Notes: generated by a model not told the origin, from the letters alone. 64,000 nt of DNA from Lottia gigantea (GCF_000327385.1 NW_008710694.1:1233981-1297980); one strand, 5' to 3'. Counted from the first letter of the stretch, positions 34,178 through 47,534 are shown. Program-made: numbers and translations.

Positions 34178-35254
34178 ATCTTTTCCATTAGAATAATAAT
34201 GATAACGTCAAAAGAACAGTGTGATACACGAATCAACAACCCAATAATGTAAACCAATAACGTCCTTGAGGAAAATCGATGAAATGGAGTATATTTTGTT
34301 TTGTTCAGTATAAGGAGAGGACGTTTGTAATTCTTCAACTTGGTTGAAAGTTGAAATAAACTGCGAGTCAATATTGTGAAGATAATCCTTCAATTCAACA
34401 ATAAACACAACAGTGTGAAAAATCTCATTGTTCTTTCTACGCCGGATTGTAACAAATCATTCGAGAGGTATGTAGGCCAAATTCGAAGGATGTTTCTCAG
34501 ACTCTACCAAATTTTAGATTCGACTGTAAATTATGACAAAGTGATATTGCCATATATTAAAAAAAAATTATGTTATATTAGCTTTGATTTCATTCCTTAA
34601 TTTTGAAACCAATTTGATTTGAGAATGTTTTTAGCTGACTTAGACACATACTGTCTTCGCAAGTTCGTTGGTATATCGAATTTAGCCGATTAATTTTATG
34701 AAAATAATAGTACCTTTGGCCTTCAAATGTCTGCGATGAGAAAACGACCAGCTTACAATTTTCAATCAGAAGAATTGAAGCTGTCAGTTGAAATTTTAGA
34801 AGGGAAGCGTATTTCTATTCAATAAATATACTTGCAAAGTTTAATATTTTTATCAAAGAAATTCTTAGACTATCAGTACTGTTTGGAAGCAAATATTAAA
34901 ATTCTTCTGCAAATGCGATTTACCAACAAACTTGCAAAGACAGTAGTTGATATTAGGAGTTAGAAATAAATCAATTCTGAGGCAATGGCTAACCACAAAC
35001 TGTACTGTTTTATATCAAGGTTACCTGTAAGGCGTGTGTCGCTGTTTGAGGCTAATCAAACCTTTTTGTTTTTGTACTTAGTTGAACGGCAACTCTGTCT
35101 ATTTGAGCAGTGGGTTTTAAGTACAGAAAATGTAAACAAATGGATTGGATTTTCAACTTCTCTTGCTAATTCGTCAGTGGTTTCTGTGTGTCACATGACC
35201 TCAGATTTACACAAACTAAAGATGTTGATTTGTATTTTCTGAACTTGTTTTAAA
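34178..35254. promoter_or_regulatory. Shared upstream region of two head-to-head Ly6 genes
   Basis: The two start codons face away from each other 1,077 bp apart, so the promoters of both genes must lie in or near this stretch unless further 5' exons exist. No TATA box is decisive. The small frames here (for example 34985-35242) have no recognisable domain. Confidence 0.5.
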
Positions 35255-38011
35255 ATGAATCATTTTCAACAAATTATTTGTTTATTGTCTGTTATTCTTG
35301 TTGTTTATTTTGGATTTGCCAATGGTAAGTAAGACTTTGAATATTCTGTATGACCTATGTATAGTTTCATATGATAAGAGAATAAAGTTGGGTTTTAAAG
35401 TTTTATTGATTTTTAACTCTCCATTTTAGATTTTCTATGGGCAAAAGAGGAGGAGACCTAAAAATAAAATGTCAGTAGCTGAAAATTAGTTATAAGCTTT
35501 TATTCTTAAAATTAGAACCAAGATGTCGCCAAATGGTAAATAGGGGCTAATGTTTTCACGGAATTAACAACCATGAATAATAGAGTTGCAGTCATCTACC
35601 ACAATTCGTTCAATATGTTGTTGAAAACTCACGAAATTGTCATGTCGCGCATGTTTTATGTTTTATGCTTTTTAGGAATGTCCAATCGTTTTGTAAAATA
35701 GATGAAGCATGGTAGCAAAATGATTGGTTAATGACCTGACATACCATACATGAACCTATTGTTTATCTTTCCTAAATTTAAATGATTTGGGTGATTTTAA
35801 AATATGCCGATAAGGGAGTTTTATCAGTCGGTGTCATTATTTGCCTTGCCATTAAATACAGCACGCACAATGGAATCAACAAATGACAAGGAACAAGTTT
35901 TAAAATGGAAATAACCGACATAAAGGAAATATATTTTTCATTTGATACACTTTTAAAATTTCGAAATGCTAATTTAAAAATAAATTTTTAAAATAAGTTT
36001 AAATAAACATACCGACTCTTGAAACTAAGTCAAACTACCCGAGTAATTTGGCAATTAGATATGTTGTAACTAACAATGCTGTAAAAACACGAAATTTTAA
36101 CTCAACTCGAAACACATAAAAAGTTTTGATAGATACAATTATTCTTTTAAGTGGGAACTGTGTAAAAAGGGGTCTTATGGGGAGAACAAAGGCATAAAAG
36201 TGGTAATGTAGCATCTGAATAGCTTAAAATACCAATTAATTCTCTATATTCACCACGGTCATAAAACTCACTCAGTTTTTTATGTAATTGTAAAATGTAA
36301 AGGTCACAGCTAGCAGGTTGAGGAATGGATTTGACTTGCATTTTCAAACCAACTCAAAATCATGACTCAATGCTAGAAAACCTCTACCCTAATTGATATA
36401 TTTTACGATTATTAACATTGGGCAAGAGCATCAGATGGGCCAACGTAAGTTATTTGCCTACAAAGCATAAATATGATCAATTATGGCTAAGAACCAGTTG
36501 GTAGAAAGGATTCTTTGTGAACCTCAATTGTTATCCTTTAACAATACAGTTGTGACTTTCTTTTCTTCCTTTAATAGGTGGCCCTTATGATACAGGTGGG
36601 GCCTTTTATTATACCGGTTTAGGGGGGAAATATATATTTTTTGGGGCAACCGATTTAGAGTCTAATTTTAAATAGGTGTATCAGCAATATATTCCCCAAT
36701 ATAAATTTTCCATGTGATATAATTTTAGGAGACAAGCAATGTTATGTATGTAGAAGCTATGCAGAGGGTGAATTTTATCCACATTGTCCTAAAGATGGTG
36801 ATGTGAATCCTCAAATAACATGGAAAGAAAATTGTACGGGACATTGCTTCACAAGAACAGACGACTTAGATGATAAATGTAGGTAGCTTACTTTTTGGAA
36901 ACATGGTTGTAATCAGTCGATACTGAAACGATGACTACCATTTGACAAATGGTTGCGATCAGTCGATACTGAAACGATGACTATAATTTGAACACATGGT
37001 TACGATCAGTCGATACTGAAACGATGACTATAATTTGAACACATAATTGCGAACGATGACTACGACTACTAACAACATGATACATGTATGGTTTCTCTCT
37101 GCTATTTTCTCTCTGACCAACTGCTAATGTGTGGTATTTATTATTAGTGGTATATAGAGGCTGTTCAGATTCTCAATGGGGTTTACCAGATCCTTTACCG
37201 CCCGATGGTTGTTACACCTATTATTTGGAGGTCTGGTGTATATGTAATAAAAATCTCTGTAATGGTATAGCTATAGGTGAGTAGGCACCCTATTCTCCTT
37301 TCTGTTTCGAGGATATATAGTCTGGCCTTATATTTGTGTGTTATGGCGCTTAAACGCACTTTCAAGGGAAATAGCAACGATTAAATATATTTCAAATTAC
37401 AAGACTCAAATAACCTACAATAAAAGATGATTACCATTACGACCCCAGGCGATATTCATATCTTCTGATATTCTGTTACTGATGATGGCTAATTTGATAT
37501 CGCATTTAAATCCATTTTAAAAAAAAACGGATAAAAGTAAAAATTTTACTGTCTTAATCATTGATTTAGCTAATGAAAACAGAACGCCACCAGCTGATTT
37601 CGTACAATGGTCGAAAGACCTTAAGCTTGCACAACTTGTAAAACTTGAGACTTCGATCAATGCCCTGAACTTCAATGATAAGGGAAATTTGCTGAAAATA
37701 TTAAAATTGAGATCGATAGCAAGCTGCTCATACTCATTTGGCTACCTTGTGAACGAGTTCAATCCAATTTCCCCATCTAATTCATTTAAGGTTTTAGGGG
37801 GCTTCACGCCATAGCGATCATCAGTTGCGTTCGGCTCTTCTTACAAATCGATTGCATAAGTATAGCTACACAAGTTTTTGCTTTTACAGGCGAAGGAGAG
37901 ATAGAATTTGATGCCCATATTCCAAAGGAGGTAAAGAAAGAATCGGGGGCGATTATGTTATATCAGTGTACAGTATTGATGATATTACCTGTATTACTAA
38001 TTATGCTATAA
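35255..38011 (+). CDS. Ly6/uPAR-type three-finger protein 2, probably GPI-anchored (4 exons)
   Basis: Assembled from exons 35255-35324 (signal peptide MNHFQQIICLLSVILVVYF), 36729-36878, 37148-37276 and 37890-38011. All three introns are phase 1 with good sites: donors GTAAGT, GTAGGT and GTGAGT, acceptors ending TTTTAG, TTATTAG and TTTTACAG. The 156-residue protein has CYVC, HCP, NCTGHCF, RGC, GCY and the closing WCICNKNLCNG, the ten-cysteine three-finger pattern. The last exon encodes a short spacer and a hydrophobic tail (MLYQCTVLMILPVLLIML) that ends the protein, as expected for a GPI-anchor signal. It would sit on the outer membrane face. Its neighbours are an oppositely oriented sister gene and nicotinic-like channels. 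Confidence 0.9.
36914..37065. repeat. Minisatellite in intron 2 of Ly6 gene 2
   Basis: Three units of 46-47 bp with CAGTCGATACTGAAACGATGAC at about 36914, 36960 and 37007, then a partial unit. Confidence 0.85.
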
Positions 38012-39229
38012 AGAACGTGAGCGTTATTGTATATACATGTATACTCAAGTCACACGTTACTTATTTTATATAAAATGGAAAATGTTTAATTTGGTGATTT
38101 GAGGATGCTTTAGTTAGATTGATCAGAAATTTGGGGCAGAATGCCTGAATTTCGGAACAACTGTCTAGAGAGAATTCAAAATGCAGCAACTCTATTGATG
38201 CAACATTCTTGTAAGCCTTTCATGAAAGGGTTCTCCCAAAACTATTTTCCAAAAATTGAATTCATTTGGTGCATTCCGGGGGAGAAAGCTATTTTTCTGG
38301 CGCCTTAGCTACTGCCTTTACAGGATAAGCAACGCAAATCAGTCAGCTTTTAGGGACAAATGCAGTAATGTATTGTTACTATTGATTTATTTAAATCTAT
38401 AATTCAAGGTTCTTTAAGTATATTTGTATCTTGTATCATGCAAATTAAGAATGACTTTTAGTCCATTTGGCCCCAAGTGGTGTATATTATTTGTTTTGTT
38501 ATTTTATTAAATTTATTCAAGTCATTGTTTTAAGAAATACTACTTCTACTGCAATAGTGGAATCTAGAAGATTGGATATTGCTGTTTTAACTTCAATTTG
38601 AACGTCCATGATGATGTATTTAGAACTGAAATGGAATGATCTGAAGTCCTTTTGTCAGTGAAGTTATGCCCCCTTAACAGTGGGAATATAATGTTGTGTT
38701 CAAGTCAGAGCTATTTTGTAATTTTGTAAATTGCGAGGTTCATAATTAATTAATAATTGAGTAAATAAATTTAATTCTCTTCGTGTTTTTAGATTGTTTC
38801 CCGAGAGTTTTCAATTTCGAATTCAATTCTATGTAAACCACCAGTTAATTTCGACGAAGAGAGTATTTGATTCCCTCAAATGCGAAGGCTTGAATATTTC
38901 ATTTAGAAAAAGAGGTGGTCGCGTTCGACTGGGTTTTATTTCTGTTATCTATTGATTAACTCAGAAAGTAATTTCTGAAAATATACACTTTTCAACGCAC
39001 CACCTTCTGCCCTAGCAATGTGAGTTTCGGCTAAAATAGTACCTTCCTTCGATTTGGCCATTTATAGCCAAAGTTCATAATAACAGTACTGTACATATGA
39101 CGTTCCTTCAGAATTCAATAGAAAGGTTTCAAAAACTAATATAACACAACAACAGTACATAAAGGCGTGACAAATCATAGTTTTTGCAAACCATATCAAT
39201 ATAAAAGATAGCTTGCTAGGCAAGGTACT
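38012..39229. other. Intergenic / 3' flank of Ly6 gene 2
   Basis: No gene recognised. AATAAA at 38764-38769 could be a distant polyadenylation signal. Confidence 0.35.
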
Positions 39230-39791
39230 ATACGCTTACTTGGGTTTTGAAGAAAATTTAGCAGTACAGTAACAATCACCAGTATGAAATAATCAACCTT
39301 CAAAGTCATACACTTTATTAAACATTTTGGGGTCAAACTGAACAATTTTACCAAGTTTTTTTAAATTAAGCAAGAATCATACCTTTCAGTGTGTAGAGCT
39401 CATAACTCAAATAAATGTTTTTAATTTTCTATACTGCTCATCCGTGGGTGATAATAAACAATTTCATCAAGTCTTTGTCAAAATTCATCAAGAATTGTGC
39501 CTTTAATGTTCACATCCTTGGATGATAACAAACACTCACACTAATATCTTTTTCATGAAGAATTGTACATTCTAGGGTGTTTACGAGTTAAATATTTAAC
39601 ATGTTTTCTAGAACAAGGGCAATAACTCATACTAAATATTCAATCTACCGATTCTCAGTAGGTTCATCCTTGGATGATAACAAACACACCGATTCGTCAA
39701 AATCCTTCAAGAATTGTGCCTTCTATTGTTTACGACCAATTGTGGACGGACCGACGGACATGGGTGATGCCAATATTTCATGTGGGCGCAT
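39230..39791. mobile_element. Tandem-monomer terminal-inverted-repeat element, copy b (diverged)
   Basis: Preceded by AAGATAGCTTGCTAGGCAAGG, it begins ATACGCTTAC and ends ATGTGGGCGCAT (39780-39791). It contains ATTGTGGACGGACCGACGG near the end and a diverged AAGGGCAATAACTCA phrase, as in copies a and d. Confidence 0.65.
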
Positions 39792-40711
39792 AAGAAGAAA
39801 ATGTTGTTTTGGAGAAAAAAATCGTTACTTATTGTTAATTTAAGCCTAACAAAGAAACAGATCTATTCATTGAATGAAGCAAATTTTATCTATATTATCT
39901 TAATGTGGCTAACACACATTTGTATATTTACATTGATGTTATAATGATGTAAGGATTGGGTTCGGACTACCAAATAAAAGATGTTCAATATTTGAATTGA
40001 TAATCACAGTATCCCTTTTAAAATGGAATATCTCAAGTAAACGAAGACATAACGTAAATACCGACCGATGTTTAATATTAGCGTAGGCTTTGTTGCGTCG
40101 AAAAAATGGTCGTTATGGTGACCTCGAATTAGTCATATTATTAAAGTCGATCGAGCTGTAAATGGGTACTGATAATCCAAGAAAGATCAATGTCAATAAA
40201 TTTTGCCAAGGACCAGCTAGTATAAACGAATCTGCCAACCTTGTTATTTATAATCTATGGGTGCCATTCTTAGCATAGTGCGAAATCTTAAAGACTATGC
40301 AGATTCGCCATTTTCCGGGGTTCACTTGGGTCTAGAATACATGTTAATAGCCTTCAAAAGTACCAGAAATGTATGAAAATCACACATTTCCTTCAAAAAT
40401 ACACCAAAGTTGGAATTTCACTTTCTAATTCTGGACACACACGGATGGCAAACCGTCCCTTTAAGTCTAGTAAGAGAACCTCAAAGAAAAACAAATACTG
40501 ATAATGATGACCATTAGTATACGTGTAAGGAATTAAACGTGCTATTTACAATATACTCAAAGTGTTGAGTAATGATAAATTTACCAATTTCAATAATATT
40601 TACTGATATTTCATAATCCAACAATAGTGCATTAAAAAATTACGAACATCATCCTCTAGAATTAGATAAAAGTAACAGGAAACACTTGGTATTCACTGTC
40701 ACTGGACTGAA
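39792..40711. other. Intergenic, upstream of channel gene 3
   Basis: No recognised gene; includes the presumed promoter of channel 3. Confidence 0.4.
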
Positions 40712-41809
40712 ATGGAGTCGACAGTCCTGATCTGCCTGCTTGGAGGTTACTTGGTAGCAGCATCATATGATGAATCTTCCAGACTTCGAAAACGACTGCT
40801 AGAAAATAAAAAATACGATACATTTTTACGTCCAGTACAAAATCAAAGTATGTCAGTAATGTTAGATTTGCGAATTGAAGTGATGTCTTCTTTAGAAATA
40901 GAAGAAGAGAAACTCGCAGTGGAGATTTCACTATTGTTGAAATTTTCATGGTTCGATGAATTCATGATGTGGAATTCCTCCGAGTTCCCGAACAATAAGA
41001 AACTTTTTATTGAACGTGAACATATTTGGTACCCTAGAATAGTTTTCATGCACCAAGCCAAAGGAGAAGGTATTAGAGAAATTGGGGAGGCCACGTGGTG
41101 TGTGGATTCGACAGGAAGAGTGAATTACACTTTTCCAATGTTCTCAAGAACACTTTGTGATATGGATATTTTAAAATTCCCGTTTGATGTTCAATCATGT
41201 CATGTCATGATTCTTATCCAAAATTATTTTATGGAGGAGGTGGAATTTAGAAATGTTGAGGTGGTTAAACATTTTCCACCTGGACAAAAATGGAAACTGG
41301 TAGATGGAAAAGTATCTAAAATTATCCGAGGAGGGGAGGATCGGTGGAGTGTAGCGGATTTAGTTCTGGTTGTTGAAAGACGGTCCACATTTCTCGTAAT
41401 AAGCATCATCGTACCGCTTGTAACGGTTTCTATTATGAACCCTATGGTGTTTCTTATTCCAGGATCGTCGGGAGAAAAAATCTCTGTCGCTGTCACAGGA
41501 CTTCTCACGTATCTAGTTTACATCAATCTGGTTAGTGAAGTTTTACCCAAAACATCTACAACCACGTCTCTCTTGTCAATTACCATTAGTCTATTAGAGA
41601 TTTTAAGTGCACTGTACGTGGTGCTTTGTATTGGCATTGTAAGGCTGGAAATTGGAGTTTCTATGCCCATGCTGTTATGCAGATGTCAGAAAGGAGAAGC
41701 GACTAAAAGTACAATCAACACTGCAAAAGTTGATATTATTTGTTTCTATGTGTGTTCGTTGATATCGTATAGTGTGGTGATTTGTTCACTATCTGTAATT
41801 CTATTATGA
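40712..41809 (+). CDS. Cys-loop ligand-gated channel subunit 3, nicotinic-like, orphan type (intronless)
   Basis: 365 residues and the most diverged of the three channel genes. Signal peptide (about 1-17), N-terminal helix with KKYDTFLRPV, FSWFDEFMMWN, Cys-loop C149-C163 (CDMDILKFPFDVQSC), M1 (226-250), M2 (255-277), M3 (284-311), an intracellular loop of only about 30 residues and M4 (341-365). Before M2 it keeps the full nicotinic SGEK, where the other two have GET and GEL; the leucine gate in mid-M2 is present in all. The ligand pocket is altered: WYPRIVFMH in loop A, no tryptophan in loop B, no paired cysteines in loop C. The tiny M3-M4 loop leaves little room for trafficking or phosphorylation sites. 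Ligand unknown. Confidence 0.9.
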   Translation: MESTVLICLLGGYLVAASYDESSRLRKRLLENKKYDTFLRPVQNQSMSVMLDLRIEVMSSLEIEEEKLAVEISLLLKFSWFDEFMMWNSSEFPNNKKLFIEREHIWYPRIVFMHQAKGEGIREIGEATWCVDSTGRVNYTFPMFSRTLCDMDILKFPFDVQSCHVMILIQNYFMEEVEFRNVEVVKHFPPGQKWKLVDGKVSKIIRGGEDRWSVADLVLVVERRSTFLVISIIVPLVTVSIMNPMVFLIPGSSGEKISVAVTGLLTYLVYINLVSEVLPKTSTTTSLLSITISLLEILSALYVVLCIGIVRLEIGVSMPMLLCRCQKGEATKSTINTAKVDIICFYVCSLISYSVVICSLSVILL

Positions 41810-44800
41810 CACACTGTTAGGACGTTCTGTTAAATGAATGACGCCCTATAAGCTAACATGATACGAGGAATCTGTTCCGTCCGGAATCTGAATCTTCAAG
41901 AAAATGATAACTATAGTGAGTTCATCTCTATCTGGCAGAATTTACGTTTAAAATTTTCAGTAATGTCAATTGTGTGGGTTCTCCCTGTTAAATGATCATT
42001 TGGTTACATAATCTGCTGAGAGTGATGTATCAGAAAGTTCATTAGAAACACTTCTGGCAGATTTTCGTGTAAACGTTTTAGTAATAACCTACGGCAGGCT
42101 TGCTTTATCAAAAATTGAACATTCTGCCCACTAACTAACTAACTTTTAAAACTATATTTTAGCGCTACCACTGTATGGATAGGAAACAAAGAGGAAAAAC
42201 CTTTATAGTATTATTTTTCTGCAAAACGTTTTACTATTAATTCCATATAACTATCTAACCATAGAGATATGTGCAGCACATTTCCAACATATTTTACTGT
42301 AAACGATGTTTAGGAATTCCACTTTAAGTGCATGTTCATATTTTATAAAGAGCAAGAATATCTTTAAGGAGTGGAAAATCGCTTTTAAATATTTTAATAT
42401 AGAACATTTGTATATATCTGAAGGTGTTACCGCCTAGGCACTTAAGACATTTTGTATGAAGACGAAAATAGGAACTACGCATGAGTTATCAGTAAATCTA
42501 TAATTAATATAAACAATGAACCATACTGGCTACATCTAATGTCGATTTATTTGACAATGATTTTAATTGCCAATCTATAAATCTAGCGCAAGGAACTTGG
42601 TAAAGCCAAGACAAACGAAATGCTTGTATCTTAATTGAAAACCAGTCTAAAGGAATAATGAATCATATATATGGCAAGAATAACCTTTTAGTCGCTCTTT
42701 GAAGGATTGATAACCCTTGCTTCCTTTTGTTATTGACAATTAATCAAAAGTTGATAAATATGGCGTCGCTTCCGGTATGTGACTGTTGACTACCGGAAGC
42801 ACTCCATTAAACTATTTCATGTGTTTTTTGTAGTGGTTCAGACTGGTGGGAACGATTCGTCTGATTTTTCTAAGTTGTTAATGGAAAATATATTAGTCTT
42901 AAAACTGGTCTTTCATCATATAACATAAGCAAACGATATCATAAGTGATATTCGAAGTGAGAAATATTTAAATGGTGAAAGAAGGTCTCAATGATTTATC
43001 AACTGATTGATGTCGTTTGTCACACGTGTGGTTATGCTATGTTCCTACCATGCGTGAACATGAAAGGTAAAATACACGATCTGATTTCAGACACCGTCAG
43101 ATCTTTGCCTCAGTCTTGCCAATCGAGTCAATCGTAAAAATATTTCGAAGGTTCCAAAAATCTGCTTATCGTATCAGATCGTTAAGAAGCAACAACATGT
43201 TCAAATCGTGAAATATTTGATGAATTATATACAAAGAAATGCACATGTACTAAATTTAAACCTCTCGACCTCCTTCGCGAAAGAAACCACAATTTAATTC
43301 TGACGCAATCTAAACACAGTGTAATAATGTACTGAACGTAACCAGAGCAAACCCAATCACGTTTGACAGATTATTTGAAATTCATAACACCCTCCCCAAC
43401 CTTATTTTACATTGATTGTGCTACCACCTTGTTCTCATTTCTGAAAAATAACCATAGATTCTATCATTCTATCAATCTCATCATACGTGCCCTAACGCAT
43501 GGCAGTAAGAATCTACATGTAGCATTATAGACATATTGACAGTGGATGATACTTATTTGCAGAAGATATTTTACAATACTATTTCTAAGAAAAAGTTTTC
43601 AACTGACAGTTTAACTGAAAGTAATATTTCTGAGGCTTTAAATCACAAAAATCACATGTTTTTATGATTGCATGTACTCTTTCTTTTCACAGGGATAAAA
43701 GAATATGTCAAAAAGATGCATTAGACAAATTATCCGATAAAAAATCCCGAAGTAACCTTGAATAAGTGTTGATTATTGAAGAAATGAATGCTGTCATTAA
43801 CTGATTTCCTCTTAGAAGTTAAATATTGGCAATATTTTCTCCTCGTCCATATCCTCACCCATTAGACTAAACTTTTCTTTTGTCTTCCCCGGAAATCAGC
43901 ATCAGCAACTTATTTTCAAGTTTCTTTTACACATTTAGAAGAGACGATTATTAGAACTTTGACTCGTATTGTGTTTAATATGACGCAGAAGATTAATTTT
44001 TGCACTAATAAAGAAGAGGAATTTCCCTACAAAGGGCTGCAACTCATATCTACAAACGTGAACAATTCAGTCCGCGACCAGTGAACTACATTTTACATTT
44101 GAAAAGGTCTTCAAGATAACGTTATAGCAAATTCAATATTCCCGATAATTTACAGTAATACCACAGTCAAAAATATATATTTAAATATATGGAAGCAAAA
44201 TTTCTAAAGTGTATGGAGTGTCTTCACCAGACAGGGATCGTCATTTTATTACGCAAGCTTATAAATTTATTGCAATGCACTTTTATCCACAATTGCTATA
44301 ACGATAGTGCTTAAACGACATTGTGTCTGTGAAATCTTATTTCTTCAAAGCAAGTTGAAACTATTGATATTGTACATTTGTTACATAAATGTACAAGTTT
44401 TGTCAATCTATTTCTGTACAACTCACTTCATTTATCAAGAGAAGGTTTCAAGCGTATTTCCCATGAGAAATATAGAACTAAACAAATCAATTCAATATTG
44501 TTAATGTCAATATAAACTGTAAAGAAAAGTTGATAAACGCACATTACACTTCAAACATTTTTTAAATTGACAATTAAAGTTGAAATAATTGATAAATCCA
44601 TATTGATAACATGTTCAAAATTCAAAATGCTGAGGCTTCATTTTCATTCAAGACACCATTCAAAAAATATCACTGATCATTGTATAGTCTCTGACTATGA
44701 AACTGCCACAACTCCGCCTTTAATATGTCTCTGCATTATGCATATCGTCCCTTTAACTAACAAAATTGAGGAATTTTTGTTAATTTGGATTCTTGTTTTA

Positions 44801-45917
44801 CTAACCACACGAAAGTTAGCATATCTGGCCGTCGTCAACTGCCTTTGTTGGTCCATAATTTACATCTTTAACATAGAATTAACCGATTTCCCTTTGAGCC
44901 GAACATCGACCCACGACCTTAATAGATCACAGCGGATAAATATAAAAATGGTTTAACCATTTTATAGATTACCAAATATATTTCTAGAAATTTAATGACA
45001 AATATTAGTAATTAGATAAATAGTATCATTTTGTAATAGAGTCAATGTTTAGATTAATCCATATATAGGCTAGGGTTTTTAAAAAGGACAGAAATATCTT
45101 TTAGACGAACCCAGAGTATAAAACATTGATAAGCAATTAGTTTGATAACGTTTAGTTGAATGAATGTCTATATATAATATTATTTACGGACCAGAATAGT
45201 TATCCAAAATAAATTAAAAAATACCAAATCATTCATCCTTGTGATTTGTGAATGTGCCAGTTAATTTTCATCAAAATTATAATCACACTTTATAGTACAT
45301 GTAATATAAAATTATCACAGTTATTAGTTAAAAAATGAAAACAATTGAGGTTTAAGTCCGTGGATTGGGTTTCAGGGGTTGGAGAGTTGAGGTCTTAGGT
45401 ATAATAGATACTTACTTTAGAAACTGGATAAGAATCGAGCAAATATACGGCGAGTCTCTTACATGAACGGAAATGTTTCGTTTGATTGGCGAAAATGGAG
45501 CACTGCTTTAACTCTGGAGGCATTTAACTATAAATACTGTTTTAAGGCACTACCACCGGGAAAGTGGAACTTGAAATTTTCCAAAATACAGCAGAATGAT
45601 TTTATTCAGATTAAAAATGAAATATGCAGTCAATGTGGTACATTGCTCGAAACATTTTTAAAAACCTTTCCTTTTCATAGGGATCCTTGAATTCTGAAGA
45701 TGATTACCCACATAAAAGTAATTTTGAACGGACCCTGACCGCTGTGGTAAAGGGACCAGGCAAAATAAAAACAGGGAGAACGTGTGTAAGAGCGAACAGA
45801 CCTGATGCCATTTCATTTTGTGCGTTCTGGTACGGACCGTGATTGCTGTGAGTAAAATCGATAGTAAATAATGACAAGACGACTATATATGTGACTTTTG
45901 GAGGCGTCTTCAACCAG
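41810..45917. other. Gene-poor interval of 4.1 kb
   Basis: AT-rich. Frames at 44307-44504, 44567-44956 and 45463-45690 show no domain, homology or splice context that I can support. No RNA gene seen. Confidence 0.4.
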
Positions 45918-45925
45918 TATAAATA
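45918..45925 (+). promoter_or_regulatory. TATA box of the neuropeptide gene
   Basis: TATAAATA lies about 75 bp before a strong splice donor (AAG/GTAAGT at 45998/45999), so a start near 45949 would give a non-coding first exon of about 50 nt. The pairing with the coding exon at 51111 is inference. Confidence 0.55.
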
Positions 45926-45948
45926 CTCTAGACAACTCTCTGATTTAT

Positions 45949-45998
45949 ATTGGAGTTAAGTTAAGCAGTGAAGAGTTTTGGAACTCAAAGCTTCCAAG
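45949..45998 (+). other. Probable non-coding first exon of the neuropeptide gene
   Basis: Short segment between the expected TATA-directed start and the donor CCAAG/GTAAGT. It contains no ATG. It is the nearest well-formed promoter-plus-donor upstream of the acceptor at 51110. The left edge is estimated. Confidence 0.45.
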
Positions 45999-47534
45999 GT
46001 AAGTTCGATGTGATATTTTTTCTCCTAGGTTTACATTTAACGGGAATATTATCCGATTAAGCAAAAAAAAGTGCTTAAGAAGGTGTCAATTATCAAACAT
46101 TAAACAATTAATACTGTTGCATTTCATTTCCCTTTCCAACAAGGGGCATTGGGTAAAGGAAATGAACCAAGGCAGAACAAAGGCAAGGATGGATTAAACT
46201 AAACTCTTTTCTCGAATTCCAAGACGACGTAGAAGCTTATCTAGTTCTGGTCCAAATTTGACGTACGTGTTAGAGGGTGAAATTTAATTATATACGCCCG
46301 AATGAATTGTATAGAATGTCAATTAATATCCGGAATTATTCATAGATCTCTATAATGATTTTGATGTCTACATCAGTATAAATTCCTCTGACCAAGGTTT
46401 CATTCTCTCTTACAGAGTTCCTTGCAGTCCCTTTCCAAAACAACCCTGTTTGAAAGAATGCGATCTTTTAAGATCGCCAGTCGACCTGAGCCCGCCTTAG
46501 CTAATAAGGAATATATATTTGTATTCCACGATTATAGGTCCATTGCACCCGTTTCGTCAGAAAAAAAGTCCACAATTTTAACTGTCAACTGACAACGATC
46601 TGTGTAACATATAGTTTGAGGAGTAGTGGGTAGATTTCCTGGTAGTATAAATATGTAGGGGAAAAATGACAAAATGTGTATGAAAAGGATGACAAGCCAA
46701 ACTCGTCGATAATTGTGCTATTAAATTGCCTGTCATTATGTAAGTGAAATACAAAATTAAGAATTTTCAGTCCTAGGCATCCTTACGTCTTTTCTAATAA
46801 TTTCACCAATATACAACAACGTATCTTTAAAAAGCTTGGTGTGTATCATAGTATCACCGATCTGATACTATTTGAGGATTTCAAACAAGTTGTGGAAATT
46901 TTTGTATATATCGGGGACACTGATAGCTTCGATTTGAAACATTCCAATTTTTAAACAGTAGAATTCTAGTGTAATTAGAGAACCGGAAAACGCCGGACTG
47001 AAAAAAACAAATTTGGAATGATAACATAAACTTTTACAAAGCCTCTTTAAACTCCATTTAAACTACAAAAAGCATGTCGTAAGTGGTAATTATAGTGCGT
47101 GAAATATAAAGCCTATATCATGTTTCTGATTTTGTTGCACCCCTTAGGGATATTTAATATTTTGTAATCATTTTTCTATTTTTGAAGATATATTCACATC
47201 ATGCTTGACTACACTGGAAATATCGGAATATAGGAATAAAGTATCAAGAAAGAAACTAGTCAGACAACGATTATCAAAATACATACTGGTATTTATCTAA
47301 ACCCATATGCATGGATATAATTATTATGAAATATAATACGAAATGTTGATAACAAAACTGAGCGCTTAACCGGGCGCAGTAAAATTTGATGAATTTCTTG
47401 ACAAGGTAAATTTGATGTAATTTATCTTATGAACTGTTAGCGGTACACAGGTCATGGAGTGGAAGTGGATATAGCAAAACGGAAAGTTCAAAATTACATT
47501 TTCTAGATAAGATAACTTGCCAGGCAAGGTAAAT

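Noticed and set aside
34985-35242. 85-residue frame upstream of Ly6 gene 2 as a separate gene
   Set aside because: No domain or signal; it lies in the presumed promoter/5' UTR of the Ly6 gene.
44567-44956. 129-residue frame with a hydrophobic segment, considered as a membrane protein
   Set aside because: No signal peptide, family motif or splice context; likely chance in AT-rich DNA.
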